Shown: one piece after another, positions 45,000 to 57,991 of the stretch | Position numbering within the stretch: the stretch's first letter is position 1 | Layout: each line of letters starts with the position of its first letter | Assembly (NCBI GenBank): GCA_015680685.1 | Contig: MNCI01004147.1 | Location: 355,035-419,034 of the forward strand | Length of the DNA: 64,000 nucleotides | Direction: 5' to 3' | Origin: Gnetum montanum | Taxonomy: Eukaryota > Streptophyta > Gnetopsida > Gnetales > Gnetaceae | Program-made: the position numbers and the translations under genes | The notes under the pieces: generated by a model | Seen by the model: only the letters and a program-made list of their open reading frames with translations | Told to the model about the DNA's origin: nothing | Database searches by the model: none

Positions 45000-47293
45000 C
45001 ATCTCTTTATACAGTTGTCAGAACCAACAGTGGGTTGAGTATTTACAGCCCTTGTGGCATTGCGTTGCTGCGGTTGAGTAGGGAGTTCCCCTTGCATTGC
45101 CGGAGTGGGTGGTAATGGAGCTATCGATGTGAGAGTTGCGGATGGATTCGAAGGATGGTATGTTTGTGGGTTACCTCTCCTAGGAGAAGGAGTTCTAAAA
45201 TACTCACGAGCTTAGTAGTGATGTTGTGGTGTAACGTGACAAACAGAGTCACCTGGAGAGATTGGATGCTGCATGTAGTAGCCATATGGGTCTGGTTGCC
45301 AGTAGGGGTATTGTTGCCTTGGTGGTGGCATCCCCCATGATTGTGGATATTGCAACTGTTGATGTTTCTCAATGGGTTGTGGTAGAGTTCCACTTGGGAT
45401 AATATGTTGAAGGTTGGTGGAACTGCCTTGGGGATAAGGTAACCGTTGGGGTGCTTGCCATTTCTTAAATCGTGGGTTGTGAGATTACTGGGCAACATCC
45501 CTTAGGATGATCGTACTGGCATATCTCACATCCATGTCATTTTCTGTGTCTGAATCCACAACCTCTTCGGTGATGGCCATTTTACCCTTACCCTTGTTAC
45601 GTGCATTGTCTACTTCTCTCTTTTTCTTTTTGTCATGCTCACTACCTTGCTCTCTAGACTCCTCTACAATTTTAAGAACAATTTCAAATCTACTATCCAA
45701 GGAGTCCCACATTTGGTCTACCTTTGTCGATACTTTGGTTGTTAACTTTTGGAGCGGCAAAGTTTTCCTATTCACCATCTCTTCGAGTGGTGACTCTTCT
45801 TCCTCCTCACAGAATCTCACTCCGCTTTTTCGGAGGGAAGGATCTCAGTTGTACTCTTCCGCACTTTCTCTCTTCCGTAACTCACCTTCTTTTTTGGCTA
45901 CTTGCTCTAACAATCTATGGATTTGATGAGACCTAAGCTCCAATAACCTTCCTTGGGCATACGTCCCCAGCGTTCTTCTTGTTTCATGCCTAAGTTCATC
46001 TATGAGATGACGTAGTTGATCTTGCTACGAATAACCATGGCCAAGGCAACGATGTAACAGTGCGTAATAGCAGCCCATGGCAACATCCAAGGGTTCATGA
46101 TTTCCTTGCTTCCATCCTTGAATCTACTTTTGTAGGTTAGACACTCAGGAGTACATTTGATACTTATCATTAAATAGTTCTAACATTGTACTCCACCACT
46201 GAATGGATTCCGGTTCTAAGGACCGGCACCAGCTTTCAACTTCTTTCACTAGTGTCCTTGGGAACAACTTCAGATTTTGCCATTCATTTTCTATGTTCTA
46301 CAAGGCACATGCATCATGGAATGCTTGTAAATGGTTTTGAGGATCAACGTTGTATCCCCCTTCAAATCGTGGTATGTTATTCATGTCTAACCTCTTGATC
46401 CTGCTATCTTTTTGGTGCCTTGTGGGAACTCTCATGGCCTCCATTATATCTAACATGCTTCTACTTGTGAGTAGGGGTTCTTCATGGTCATCTCGTTCAT
46501 AGCGTCTATGGTGTCTACATGATTCCCTACTCTCCCTTCTTCCATGCCTTAATTCCTTAGAGTGCCCTCGTCCTCATTCTCGACTATCTGATCAATGTTT
46601 TTCACTCTATTTACCTTTATCCTCATGGTTGGTTTCCTTATGACTACATCCAGACACCGAAGGAGAGGGTGAATGTGACGATGAAGGTGAAGAAAAAGGA
46701 GAACCGTCACCATGATGGTGTTTTCTACCTTCTCTTCTGTGGTCTCAGCTAAGATCGTGATCACGATCAGAACGCCCACCTTTATCATGTGTTTGCGTTC
46801 CTTCTTTGAACACTTCGTGTTCATGGGTATCAAAATCAGGGTTGTAAATCGTGGAGTGTAGGTTCTGATACACCACCTCCTGACCATCGTTAGGAGGAGG
46901 AACATCGTTTGGTGGGGAACCTATTGAAGCAGGTTCACCACCCTCAATTTCGCTCAAGACATGAGGAGCGTTATGGGGCCATTTACCCTTCGAGGAGGTA
47001 TGATATCTCTCCTGTCACAAGTCCCTCATGCCTCTTCATGAGAGAGCACGAAGGAGCATGTTGGGGACTGATCAATATGAAGGCAACACTATGTTACCTT
47101 CCAAGTCTCTCCAACACAGTTGTTCATCTTGATGGAGAATAAAGGTAAACTCAGGTACATACTCATCATGATGAGTATATACCACATGAAACTGTTGAGG
47201 AACTGGTGGATCTTGGTTACGTGTGTTATGCCGCCAACTATCTCTTGTGTTAGTCCTAGGTAGTGAAGTGCTCTTATGCAAAGAAGAAGACAT
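45000..47293 (-). pseudogene. element A gag
   Basis: Starts MSSSLHKSTSLPRTNTRDSW at 47293, about 145 bp after the primer site. After an acidic/Arg-His-rich N-terminal part, the gag core lies at about 46375-46170 (NVDPQNHLQAFHDACALW, LFPRTLVKEVESWCRSL, SIQWWSTMLELF). Then come a leucine-rich helix, a KKKKREVDNARNKGKGKM basic patch (near 45610), and a Q/P/Y-rich tail. Interruptions are a few stops, mainly at Q/W codons, and one or two frameshifts. It would form the particle shell. Confidence 0.7.
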
Positions 47294-47416
47294 TTTGTCT
47301 TGTTCGATGTGCAATTTACTGTTGTCTTATCTTTCCTTGATTAACCCTAAGGGTTAGTTCTAGCGTCCCAACAATATGAACGATTTCCTATGTTCTACAT
47401 AGTGCACAAACAACTA

Positions 47417-47437
47417 AGTCCCTGGCAATGGTGCTAA
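47417..47437 (-). promoter_or_regulatory. tRNA-Asp-like primer-binding site of element A
   Basis: The minus strand reads TTAGCACCATTGCCAGGGAC next to the LTR. It equals the TGGCGCCGTTGCCGGGGA site (tRNA-Asp 3' end complement) used by Athila/Tat-type elements, with only G-to-A changes, mostly at CpG. Confidence 0.75.
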
Positions 47438-48256
47438 TGATGAGTGGCGAGGTACCCCTACACTCAACCATATGAATACGAGCATTTCACACGCGATCTG
47501 GTTGAACTCCAAGGACTAAGTGCTTACGCGCTTTAATGAAACACTTAAGGTTAATCAATCGATGTCTTCCCAAACTTACTTGTATTGTCACGATTGTATG
47601 GTTAAGTAAGCTTGAGGTATATGATTTTTATAACTTTTATCTTTTTAATGTCTTATGCTAATAGGGAAAGGTGAAGAGAACTAAGTAACTAGCTTACATT
47701 AACTATTCACTAACTAAGTTCTAATTGTTCCTAACAACAGTATCTGTTCCCACTTGCCGCACACATCCTGTACCAGTGCAATGTTGTTGGGATTACCAAA
47801 CGCTAATCGTTACTGGGTTACCAAGCACTACACACATGCTCGAAGCAGACATACTGAGTGTACTTAACTAGGAGAGTCAAGGGTTGAGAGAGAGATTAAT
47901 TAACTAGGAAAGCATTTAAACATTCAACAATAATTAATTACTATTTAGCTTAATCTGTATGTTGCAAGGTTTATCATAAAGTTCGTCTTTATTGCTGTAC
48001 ACAAATGTGTGCTCAGGTACAAATTGCTCGAATAAAGATCTGTTCACTCTATGACTCCTACTACGGGCACATAGGAATTATTCTAACTCTGGAATGGTAA
48101 AACTGCAAGAGTTTAGCTAAGGGTCTAAGTCTAACTATCTTGAACAAGGGAAGCTGCCTCTTATTTATAGAAGATGAGGCAAGACGTGATATCGCGTATG
48201 CAATATCGCGTGACGGATGCGATATCGCATGGCAAATGAGATATCGCGGCTCATCA
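47438..48256 (-). repeat. 5' LTR of element A
   Basis: 819 bp. The U3 is only about 90 bp (48256 to about 48170) and holds four GATATCGC-type words. TATA box (minus CTATAAATAA) is at 48162-48170. R/U5 fill the remaining 720 bp or so. Confidence 0.88.
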
Positions 48257-48261
48257 ATTAA

Positions 48262-48900
48262 TGTTGAATTTATAAGGTACTTTAATTTGCATCATTATTA
48301 ATTTTCTAACCAATCATAACAAAGATCGTAACTTACAAGTTAGAAACATTATAATTGTTATATGAAATAAAGATCATAATAAAAGGTTATATTATGTATG
48401 TGCATTAAAAACTAAGGAAATGAAAGACAAAAGAAGAATATTTGAAGGAATATGTTACTATAGATTCCAACTATTCATGTATGTTACTATTTAACTAGGT
48501 GGCACAACTTGTAGATCATCATAAACCAACATGTTAAAGATGACATTATAGAGTATCCTTTACCACAAAAGTAAAGGTACTAAGTTAACTCAATAAAGAG
48601 TCCATTATTAAGTTGCTAAAACCAAAGAGAAGTTCCACTTCAAGTATTAATCATAAACCTAATACAATTTCCTAAGAAGGAAGAGAAGATCATCCAGAAA
48701 TGTTATGTGGGTAAAAAAAGCTACAAAAAATTGTTGTAAGGCTGTATAAAAAGTACAAGATCTTATACGTAAGACCAATAACCATTATCTCCTTAGTATA
48801 ATTAACTTCGTCTATGTGACTGAACTTTTGAGTATAAGCAAATCTACTTATAAAAGTAAGATATCATAAGAAGTCTACATTTTCACTTGAAATTCACATA
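48262..48900. other. AT-rich sequence downstream of a LINE
   Basis: No coding signal. It probably includes the 3' end of the minus-strand LINE, but I see no poly-A or target duplication. Confidence 0.4.
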
Positions 48901-50531
48901 CAAAAAACTATTTTCAAACAAGATCTATCTTTTGCTAATTATGTGTGAAAAGAGAAGGTTCCTAAGTAACATAGCCATATAATAATACAAGCTAGATAGG
49001 ACTACAAAAAAGTTTCCTTCTGATCTCCCATGCCAAAATTTGTTTCTTGCTACAATTATTTCTGGGAGTAAATAAAGCTCGCATGCCACTTGAAACCCTT
49101 TGAGCAATAAGGGTATTTCAACTATAATTATTGCAAATTCAACTCCAAAATAGTTATAAGATTCACATATATCAAGCCTTTTTTCTCCAAATAAAAAATT
49201 GTAATTTCTATTTCTAGTACCACAAGTTAGAAATCTAGTCTTATCAATATTAACTATCATACCCAAATGGTTGCAATATTCATATAGAATTTGAACCATA
49301 TAATTTGATCTTATAGCTCATGTTGCTATCAAGGCCACATCATCTACAAAGAGAAGCATGTTCAAAAATAATCTATTCATTAGCATACCATAATTAGAGG
49401 CATTTTGCATCCATTCCTCCAATTCATCTATACATACGCCAAAAAGGATAGGGAACAAAGGATAGCCTTGTTTTAACTCCAATTGAGCTATCCAATCTTG
49501 TGAAATGTTAATGCTATCTAATCTCTTCCAAATGTTATCTCAAGCAACAAAATCATAGCCTTGGAGAAATCAACAAAAAAAATAAAAGTTGTATGGTTGG
49601 GTTGTTTTTCTTTCTCTACAAAATTATTAGGCAGTCTCTAGTAGAATGATTCTTCTTGAAGCTTGCTTTTGATTGAGCATGAAGACCTTACATTTTTCCC
49701 CATGAACTAATTTTATTCTCTAAAATAGTGCCCAAAAGCTTAGCAAAAACTAAAATAATTGTAATTAATCAATAATTATTAAGATTTATCCTATCTCCTT
49801 TTTTGAAAAGCAAGACCACTCAACTAGAACACCAAGAGCAATCCAAACCATGCTAAAGCCCTTTATTAAAAAGATTGCAAACTATTTTCCACACTAATGG
49901 ATTACCCCATTTAAGAATCTATGCATATAATCCATTAACATTAACACCTTTCCCATAAGATAATCCTTGAATTCTTGCAAAAACGTCATCAAGGGATAAT
50001 TCAAGAACACTAGAGTTATCTTGCACAGCTAGGAGAGCCTCTTGATTATAAAGGTCCTTGAAAAAAATTTGAATAATAGATAAGGAAAAATCCTAGCCAT
50101 GTTGTTGTCTATCTTGGAATAAATTTTAAAAGCTCTTTGGATTTAAGAGGAGCTCTTGAATCATTCTTTCTTGCTCTTCTTTAATGAACTTTCTTTTTTT
50201 AAAACAAATAAGCTTTCTATAATTCTTCATCATTGAAACATCAAAATGTGAAGCTATAACATCTTTACAAGCTGTCAAACAATCCACATCAAACCAAGGT
50301 TTTTTACAAGCAGCCTTCTTCTTAATCTGCACCTAAGCAGTTGTAGACAAAAGAACATTAGTCAAATCTACCTCATTATCATTATTGACCAACAGATCAA
50401 CCACCCTTGTTTAAAAATCCTAACAAAGATCTTTTGTGAGACAACGAGTTTTTTATTTCTTGTAATGAATATCACAAATTAAAGCAAGAATGGTGAATTT
50501 CAAGTAATAATGAGGAGATTCTAGAAGTTCC

Positions 50532-50615
<84 letters not shown>

Positions 50616-51180
50616 NTAAAAGTGAAATGAGAGGAGGAAGGAAATTTGTTGATGCCATTAAGGATTAAAAAGTATAAGGGATAATGCCACTCTAAGAAAT
50701 AAATACCCCTTTGATTTGTACTATGATTAGTAGATGATCTTTGAATTTAACTTTGTCCAACACAAGCATTAAAATTCCCATAAAGAAAAACTTTACCAAG
50801 CCTAGAGAATTCTACAACATCTTGACCTAGGTATTGAAAAGGATGCTCTCGTGAAAGACTAGCAAACTTGTAGATAAAAGAATCCCTTAAGCAAAATAAC
50901 AAAAAGCAATATAAAGAACCTTTGAAATGCCTTGAACTTGAACCCATAAATATTGGTTTTTATCATCAACTTAATGCACCTTAATGAACTCATCTCTAGA
51001 CTTCTTAATTAAATAAGCAATACCACCAGAAGTTCTACCCCTCACCTTGGAATGCTTATTTCTAACAAAAATGATATGAAATCTTGGAATAGATACAATC
51101 AAAGAATTTTCTTCTTCCCAAGTTTTAGCAACAAAAATAAATAGATCAAAATTACTCAAGAAATATTATCAAATTAATTC
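48901..51180 (-). pseudogene. LINE-2 copy a: endonuclease-RT remnants
   Basis: On the minus strand the endonuclease has KTWEEENSLIVSIPRFHI and RGRTSGGIAYLIKKS (51120-50980), then VFLYGNFNACVGQS (50800). The RT region (about 49650-48930) ends with MIVNIDKTRFLTCG and a YFGVEF motif of the thumb. The endonuclease and RT words differ from the L1 at 35-41 kb and match the plus-strand copy at 51.9-55 kb. It is broken by many stops and by a poly-C/N scar. Confidence 0.55.
50533..50616. other. 83-base poly-C run ending in N (assembly scar)
   Basis: A long C homopolymer and a single N inside a LINE frame. Biological continuity across it is doubtful. Confidence 0.8.
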
Positions 51181-51900
51181 ATGTTATACAAGATCCTTGG
51201 GTAATTAAAGTCATCATTAAGACCTAAAACCAAACTCTAAGAATAAACTAGTTTTATATCAATAAATTATGATTTACACATAACCTAAGTGACAAGGTCC
51301 TAACTGAATTCCTATTTGAGCTATTATTTGCTTAATATGAGTTTTATTAATATATGTTTAGAGTTCTCATACTTTTCTTAAGTGTTTATAACGGACATTT
51401 ACACTAGGCCAAGGCTCATTAAAGAAACTAGGAGTCATTTGAAATCTATTGCAATTTTAACAAATCTAGGTCTACAAAATCAATGATGGAAATTTAAATT
51501 ATCAAGAGCCTATTGTCATAAAATGGTTTTCCCTTAGAAAATCTTGATGAAATTTATTTAATTATGAAATTAAGATCAAAGGTCATCTAAGAATTTATTG
51601 GGATCTTGATAGAGAAAGTAGAGAGTGATCTTATTTACTTTTGATATTTATGAAATGTATGTTTCAATAATTCAAAATCTCTAAAAGACCACAAACATTG
51701 TAATGATTAATCATCATAATCATTAGCTAGTTAGTTAAGGTGCGTAAAGGATTTGAGGATAATTTTATATGACTTGGCATTTTAACTAACATTATAGTCC
51801 TTTGATGTATACTTTTTTATAATAAATTAATAAGATAAAATGATATTTGCAAAGATTACATTACAATGAGTTAAAAAGTTGTACATAGAATAAAGAAATC
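51181..51900. other. AT-rich spacer between two divergent LINE copies
   Basis: No gene or repeat boundary recognised. It would contain the 5' ends of both LINE copies, since they point away from each other. Confidence 0.4.
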
Positions 51901-54900
51901 CTTGCACTGTAGTTTTTTAAACATTGGTGGCTCTATAGCAAATAAGGTTATTAGTTTACATAGTATTTCTTTTTTCAATAATTTTGATATTTCTGGAATC
52001 ACTAAGAAGTGGTAGGGGAACAACTTCAATGATTTGTTCTATCTACTTTTGTAGAGTTTTTCATTTCCTTATAGAAGAAAATGTGAACAAGGAAGACCTT
52101 CTGGTGCTTTGGTTGTGTTGATTCATAGTTCCATACAGTAGTATGTAATGACTGAAATAGTGGAAATATAAGTAGTATGTTTGGATTTGCATTGCACATC
52201 AATAGGTCACTTTTTCCTTAGTGGTTTGCTATTTTGCTCCATGAGAAGTCACTTTTTATGATAAAGAAAATTTGTCAAAGGACTTTCCCTTTCAGTATTT
52301 TGGGATAGATATTACTACAATTTCTCAAAGGGGAAAATTTGCATTTGCGGAGATTTTAATGCTAGGATTGAGCTTGAGCAAATATTTATTAGCTTTTGGA
52401 ACCAACAAGGTTGTTTGAACTTGAGAATAATGTAGGGTAAAAAAGGTTTTCTCTAGACACACAACCTAATCATAAAGGTAGACATTTGTTGGATTAGGGT
52501 GAAGGTTTAAATTTGTTTATTCTTAAGGGCTACAACAACTTTCCCAATTCTAGCTATTACACTTTTACAAGACTGTAAGGATGCTTATGTATAGATCTTT
52601 TGCTCACTAATAGAGAGAGGTTAATGTCTATTACACATTTTAAGGTTTGTTACAAGGTGATTGAATCAAATCATCAACCACTTTATTTTAGCCATTTGAT
52701 CCACCTACAACATGTTGGAAAATAGAGAAAGTCAAGGTCTTGTAGGATTATAAATACAATTAAGCTAGAGTTCCAAAAGAAAATCTAGAAATAGTGGAAT
52801 CCTAATGTAGAGCTTGCAGATATTTTAGTGGCAACAACATGACATGTTTCTAGGAAAGCAACTACTTAATCCCAATCTTGGTTTAATCTTGAATGTATGG
52901 TAGCTAGACATAATGTAAAAGAACAAAATCTCCAACAACTACTAGTTTTTATAGAAATTGGATTCGTAACAAAAAGAGATAGTTCATTAAAGAGAGACAA
53001 ACCATTCTTCTTTACATGATCAAGAAAGATCCAAGAAATTTCTGGAAGTTTCTTTATACTTAGAAAAGATTGGACCAAAATTTTTCATTTTTTAACATAC
53101 AATAGTTTTATCAAAAATTGCTTCAAGGTAATGAAGAGCTAATAGGAGATTAAAAGAATATTGGCAATTTATTCATATCTTTTGAAGATACTATGTATGA
53201 CATTCAAAGACTAGAATTAGGTAAAGTAGTAGATGCAATAGGACTATATGAAGAAATGTTGACTTTGGGAGAACCATTAGTATGAGAGGTAGTATGGAAA
53301 AACCTAAACCATGCTCTTCATGGTGGTCTAGATAAAGAATGGAATATTAATAAATGCATTTTTCTCTTCAAAAAAAGGGGATAGATCTTATTTACATAAT
53401 TATAGGTTAATTATAGTCAATAATATTTTTGCCAAAGTTTTGAGAAATATTCTTGAGATGAAGATTGACATATATACAAAAGAAAACAACTTGTGAGCAA
53501 TGTCACAAGCTGGGTTTAGATGTCACCATTCTATTGTTGATCACCTCATCACATTGAAATATCTTATTGATTGTGCAAAAGGGTAGAATTAAAGAACTTT
53601 TATTTGCTTCGTGGATTTCTCTAAAGCATATAATTTAGTTATTTGGAGTAAACTGTGGAAGCGATTCTAAGACATTGGCACTCCTTCATCTTTGTTATAT
53701 GGTATTCAAAGTCTTTAAAAATGGGTATATATACAAATCATAGATTATGACTCACATAAAAATGGTTTACTGCATAGTAATGTTGGGTGAAACAAGGTTA
53801 TCCTCATTCCCCTACACTTTTTGGCATTTTTACTAATGAACTAGAGGAGTTGGTGCTTAAAATTCTAGGTAAATACTCTATTAAAATGAATGGTCATCCT
53901 ATAAGCCTCTTGTTGTATGTGGACGATGTAGCTATCATATCCAAGTTTGAAGAAGGTTTGCACCAAATGCTTATTGTTATAAATGATTTTCTCCAATAGT
54001 TTAGAATGAAAGTTAATCTACAAAAAACCAAAATTATGGTGTCTAGCACCTAAAATCATGATGATTCTTTAACTATTAGTATAGATCAAATAGATATGGC
54101 TTCAAATTATAGATACTTTGGGTTAAATATTTCTTACAATTATAATTAGAAGGTTTGCATTAAACAAAGTATTACAATTATCTTAAGAGCCTTATTTGAC
54201 CTTAAAAGAAAATGTAAGAAGGAAGCTATTTTCACATGGAAAATCATAGGACAATTGTATTTCACTATTTTGTAGTCAATGCTTTTGTATGGGTGTGTTG
54301 TGTGGGGCCCTAAGCTTGCTAGTAAATATTAGAAGAAAATAGAAGACGTTCAAAAGCATATTTTGCGAGAAGAGTTTCAAGTTAAAAGACAGTACAATAT
54401 GATTTGCTACTTCTAGAAGCAAATATGATGCCCTTAGAGATAGAAGCCCTTTATCAATTTGTTTCATATGTATGCGATCTATCTTGTTGCATATTGACTA
54501 AATGTTTATAGGAAGTTTTAGTGGCTACAAAGCATAAATGGTGGTTCCATGAGGAAATGGTCTAGCTCAAAAAATGAAACATTGAGGATATTCTTTATTA
54601 TGATACAAAATAGTTACGTAAGAATATTAGAGATAAGGAACATTTGCATATTTGGAATAATCCAACAAGTAAAAAATAATTCTAACTTACTAACATTAAA
54701 GGAGGCATCAACAAGAAAGTAGCTTATCTATGTGCTTCTATATCCTATCATCTACAATGTCAAATGAGCTCTCGCTATTTTAGAATTGAAATAGGGAGAT
54801 GGGTCAAGACTCTATGAGAAAATAGAACTTGTTGTCAGGAAGTAATTGAAGATGAGCATCACATATTTCTACAATATCCTATTTTAGAGCATTATCATCA

Positions 54901-55030
54901 CAAATGGAAAATTACAACTAAAATCTTAAAAGACCTATTTAATGTAGCACCAAGGAAACTTGGTAACTTTATTGATGAAGTGTTTACTATGCATGTTATG
55001 TACATTTCCTCTATCTAATATATCTTATGA
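51901..55030 (+). pseudogene. LINE-2 copy b: endonuclease, RT and Cys/His C-terminus
   Basis: Plus strand. The endonuclease has GRPSGALVVLIHSS (52100) and GKICICGDFNARIE (52335). The RT includes FVDFSKAYN (motif A, 53615), KQGYPHSPTLFGIFTNELE (53790) and LLLYVDDVAIISKF (motif C, 53920). A later region has LYGCVVWGPKLASKYWKKIEDVQ (54290) and RIEIGRW...CCQEVIEDEHHIFLQYP (54785-54880). The ED-E-H C-terminal motif is not that of L1; it resembles LINEs of RTE/I-like clades. Many stops and frameshifts. Confidence 0.6.
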
Positions 55031-55173
55031 GTTTGAGAATGTCATAAAAAACTATTTTAGTTTCATAATTATTAGTTTCTTATTTGATAAATTGGTAAAT
55101 ATCCTATGCTAGCCAACTCAAGCTTGATATAGAATTTCATTAAGAAATGGCACCATAGTTATCGGTCCAAGAT

Positions 55174-55952
55174 TGATGAGATCAAGTTTTTAGATGTTGC
55201 ACTTATACATCTACATTAGTGCATATACACTGATAGAATGCTATTTACACCAACATATATACATTAATGTGGTATATATACTAGCCTATAAATATATGTG
55301 TTGGGATGGTGGAAATCAATGAATTTTAACCATAATATCTAGATTCTTGTAATTTTGTTTCCCATGAACAACAACAAAGACCAAGATTGATTTCTTTAGA
55401 TGGAAAAACTTTGACTTAGATTAGATTTACATTTTTAACATTTTATTTTAATGTAATTAAAGTTAATTTTCTATAATGTTTTCATTTACATTTCTATTTG
55501 CAATTGGTAAAGTGTAATTAGTATGTTGAAACCTCAAGCTAACTACAATTACCTTAGTTTTCCAATGGCTAGTTGATTTAGCATGCCTAACAATTGATTA
55601 GCTTAATTACCTCGCAATTAGTATGTAAATCTAGAAGTGTGATGGCAGGTTGACAAACTATATGCTCATTGCACCTAGGGATTTACTTTTGCTTACACTT
55701 ATAATTAGCATTAGTTTAGTACAATATCTATTCTTACTTAATATAGCTCAAATAGCATCATCAAGCATGTGCATTGACCATGTTTAACCATATATCGTAA
55801 CCACTACAAATATGAATAGGAAGACAATAACCTATAATTGACCTATACTACTTCTAGACATTTAGCCTATTTCTTTTACACATTATGGTAGATCTATTAC
55901 ATATGCTCATAGATCTGTATGGTTGAGCATGGAACATGATTGATACTTATCA
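55174..55952 (+). repeat. 5' LTR of another family 1-like element
   Basis: It starts TGATGAGATCAAG and ends ACTTATCA, with TATA box TATAAATA at 55287-55294, giving the short U3 of family 1. The tail (GTATGGTTGAGCATGG) matches the conserved tail of T1's LTR. A primer-site-like sequence follows directly. The rest of this element is not recognisable. Confidence 0.6.
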
Positions 55953-55972
55953 TTTGGTGCTATTTCCAAGAA
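55953..55972 (+). promoter_or_regulatory. decayed tRNA-Asp-like primer-binding site
   Basis: TTTGGTGCTATTTCCAAGAA follows the LTR end and fits a decayed TTTGGCGCCGTTGCCGGGGA. Confidence 0.5.
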
Positions 55973-57469
55973 AGATATTAGTTATCTATTAGTACTAACC
56001 TTATATGATCATTATAATAGTAATTAACAATATATCATATCATCATTATTATATCTCAGCAATAGTGACAAAGATAAAATAAATGTGAAATGTTATTAAT
56101 GAAAAATTTCTAACCATATTAAAAATAATCGAGAAGAGAAATGAATAGTCAAAAGTAGCAAAATCTAAACAACAAAGAAAAAAAAGGATCAATCCAAGCT
56201 AAAAGGCAAAGTAGCTCTTAATGTAGAATTATTTGGTTCAAAGACAAAAATTGATGATGAATATGATTATTGCTAGTATGAATATGTTAAGGGTATTTGT
56301 CTTTATTATGTCCTAAATTATTACAACTATACAACAATTAGTTACTCATGATCTAAATCTAAATTTGTTAAAAGGCATATGCCAAGGAGATTGTCATATG
56401 TGCAAAGTAATTACAAATAAAGCTCATATTATTCAAGCATAGTAAATATCCATAAAACACACAGGAAATGACTCAAGAAAAGAAAAAATTATAAAGAAAA
56501 TAAAAAATAATAAGAAAAGGAAAACGTACTAAGAATTGGAAAATTTTGAAAAAATAGGAAAATGATAAAAAATTGCAAAACGAAAAGTGAAAATGCACTT
56601 ATCAGTTCTTGATTCAAGATGGGGCATCTCCTGAATGACTAAACTCATGGACGAGAATTCATAAAATGAATTGCACATTCCCTTATAAGTTTTTCATTTA
56701 TCATCTTTAGTGATTTATGTTTTCACATGTTAGCACATTTAATATAGATGATAATCAAGTTTCAATCATTTGGAGAGACATCTAGATGGACTAAAATAAA
56801 ATGAATTAATAAAGTGATGTTTTCCTTTTTACATTCTATTTTAGTTTTTTTTTCTCCTTGCTCATCACTTTCTTTTAATATATGATTAGGGTGTAAGATG
56901 TTGTTTTGTGAGTTTTTTGTTTAGTTCATTTTCTTAGGAAAATAAGTGATAAGTGCACTGGAAGTTTCCACGCATCTTTTAGACAATTTAATATTTCATT
57001 CTCTAACCACTAGGTGTCTTTTGGTTTAGTGGATATTGTGTAAACATGGTTTTTCACACACACTTGCTTCTCAAGTTTGTCGTGGATTGTTATAGGGATT
57101 GTGTTAATACTTTGAACTATAGGCCCACAATTGTACCCTTTATCATTATTAGTAATGCATGAAATTTTCTATCTCTTTAGAGTGCCATGTTCAACTTTTA
57201 TGTTTTGTGTTGAAATGGTGATGGTTGTTGGCTTTTACGTATGATTAGAAAACATTATTCTTATGAGGAAGGAGGTTACACCACATTGGCCTTGTGCTAG
57301 TTTTGATGAGCTAGTAGGTCAATTAGTTTTGTTTACATGTGTGGAAACCATCCTAAATAAAAAGCATTTCAAGGCTTTACTAAGGGCTACAAGCACTATT
57401 ATCCCTTTGTATGTTCATAGTACAAGTTGCATTATTCTATTGAGGTTGTGATGTCAATTTTTCCTACAT
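55973..57469. other. AT-rich region, no recognisable gene
   Basis: It should hold the start of the element whose LTR ends at 55952, but no gag could be read. Frames at 57263-57451 have no domain. The orientation of the next recognisable piece (minus-strand gag, 57470 on) is opposite, so a junction lies here. Confidence 0.4.
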
Positions 57470-57991
57470 TGTTGATTATGGCATATGTTGGAAGGGAGTA
57501 TGAAAGTCTTGTGAATGTGATGAAAGATGAGAGGCATGGGATGGTAATTCCATAGGAGATGTTATGGGTTGATGGTATTTAGGAGGGTAGTAGTAGTAGT
57601 GAGTTGATTGGGAGAAATAGGTCATTGAACATAGTATCCATAAGGATTCAACTGGCAATAGGGATATTGCTGGTTTGGTGATGGCATTTCCCACAACCAT
57701 GGATTATGCCATTGTTATTGATAGTAGTGTTGAGGTTCAGAAGAAGTCCTACTTGGATAGTTCTATTAGTTGTAGGACTTTCTATAATTACCTTATGAAT
57801 AAGGTAATCTCTTAGGAATTTTCTTTTCCACGAACTTGGGATTTAAAGAGAAAGCCCCAAACTTTTGTAGATGTAACATGTCTGGGCAATAGCCATTTGG
57901 ATGCTCACATTAACAAATGTTGCATTCATCCTCCTCCACTAAATCTAAGTCTACAAGCTCTTATACTATAGCTTCTTTCCCTTTTTTTTAA
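57470..57991 (-). pseudogene. gag C-terminal remnant of a family 1 element
   Basis: The minus strand aligns with A 45140-45560: Q/P/Y-rich segment (PQPWLWEMPSPNQQYPYCQ type), then PKRLPYS and a zinc-knuckle-like ECNIC-CEHPNGYCP near 57900. Element B's LTR begins at 57992, so B inserted into this older copy. Confidence 0.5.

Larger units (their letters stand above)
41241..48256 (-). mobile_element. element A: complete family 1 gypsy element, RT and integrase deleted
   Basis: LTRs 41241-42045 and 47438-48256 are bounded by TGATGAG and CTCATCA, and flanked by ATTAA (41236-41240 and 48257-48261), a perfect 5-bp target duplication. A tRNA-Asp-like primer site adjoins the right LTR and the polypurine tract adjoins the left, so it reads on the minus strand. 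Gag and protease are present. Around 44108-44118 the sequence passes from the integrase tail straight to the protease-RT spacer, missing about 2.06 kb relative to element B (60915-62975). LTRs differ by roughly 6% in the first 230 bp, mostly transitions. Confidence 0.9.

Noticed and set aside
45507-45926. 139-codon plus-strand Ser-rich frame
   Set aside because: It is the antisense shadow of the element A gag frame.
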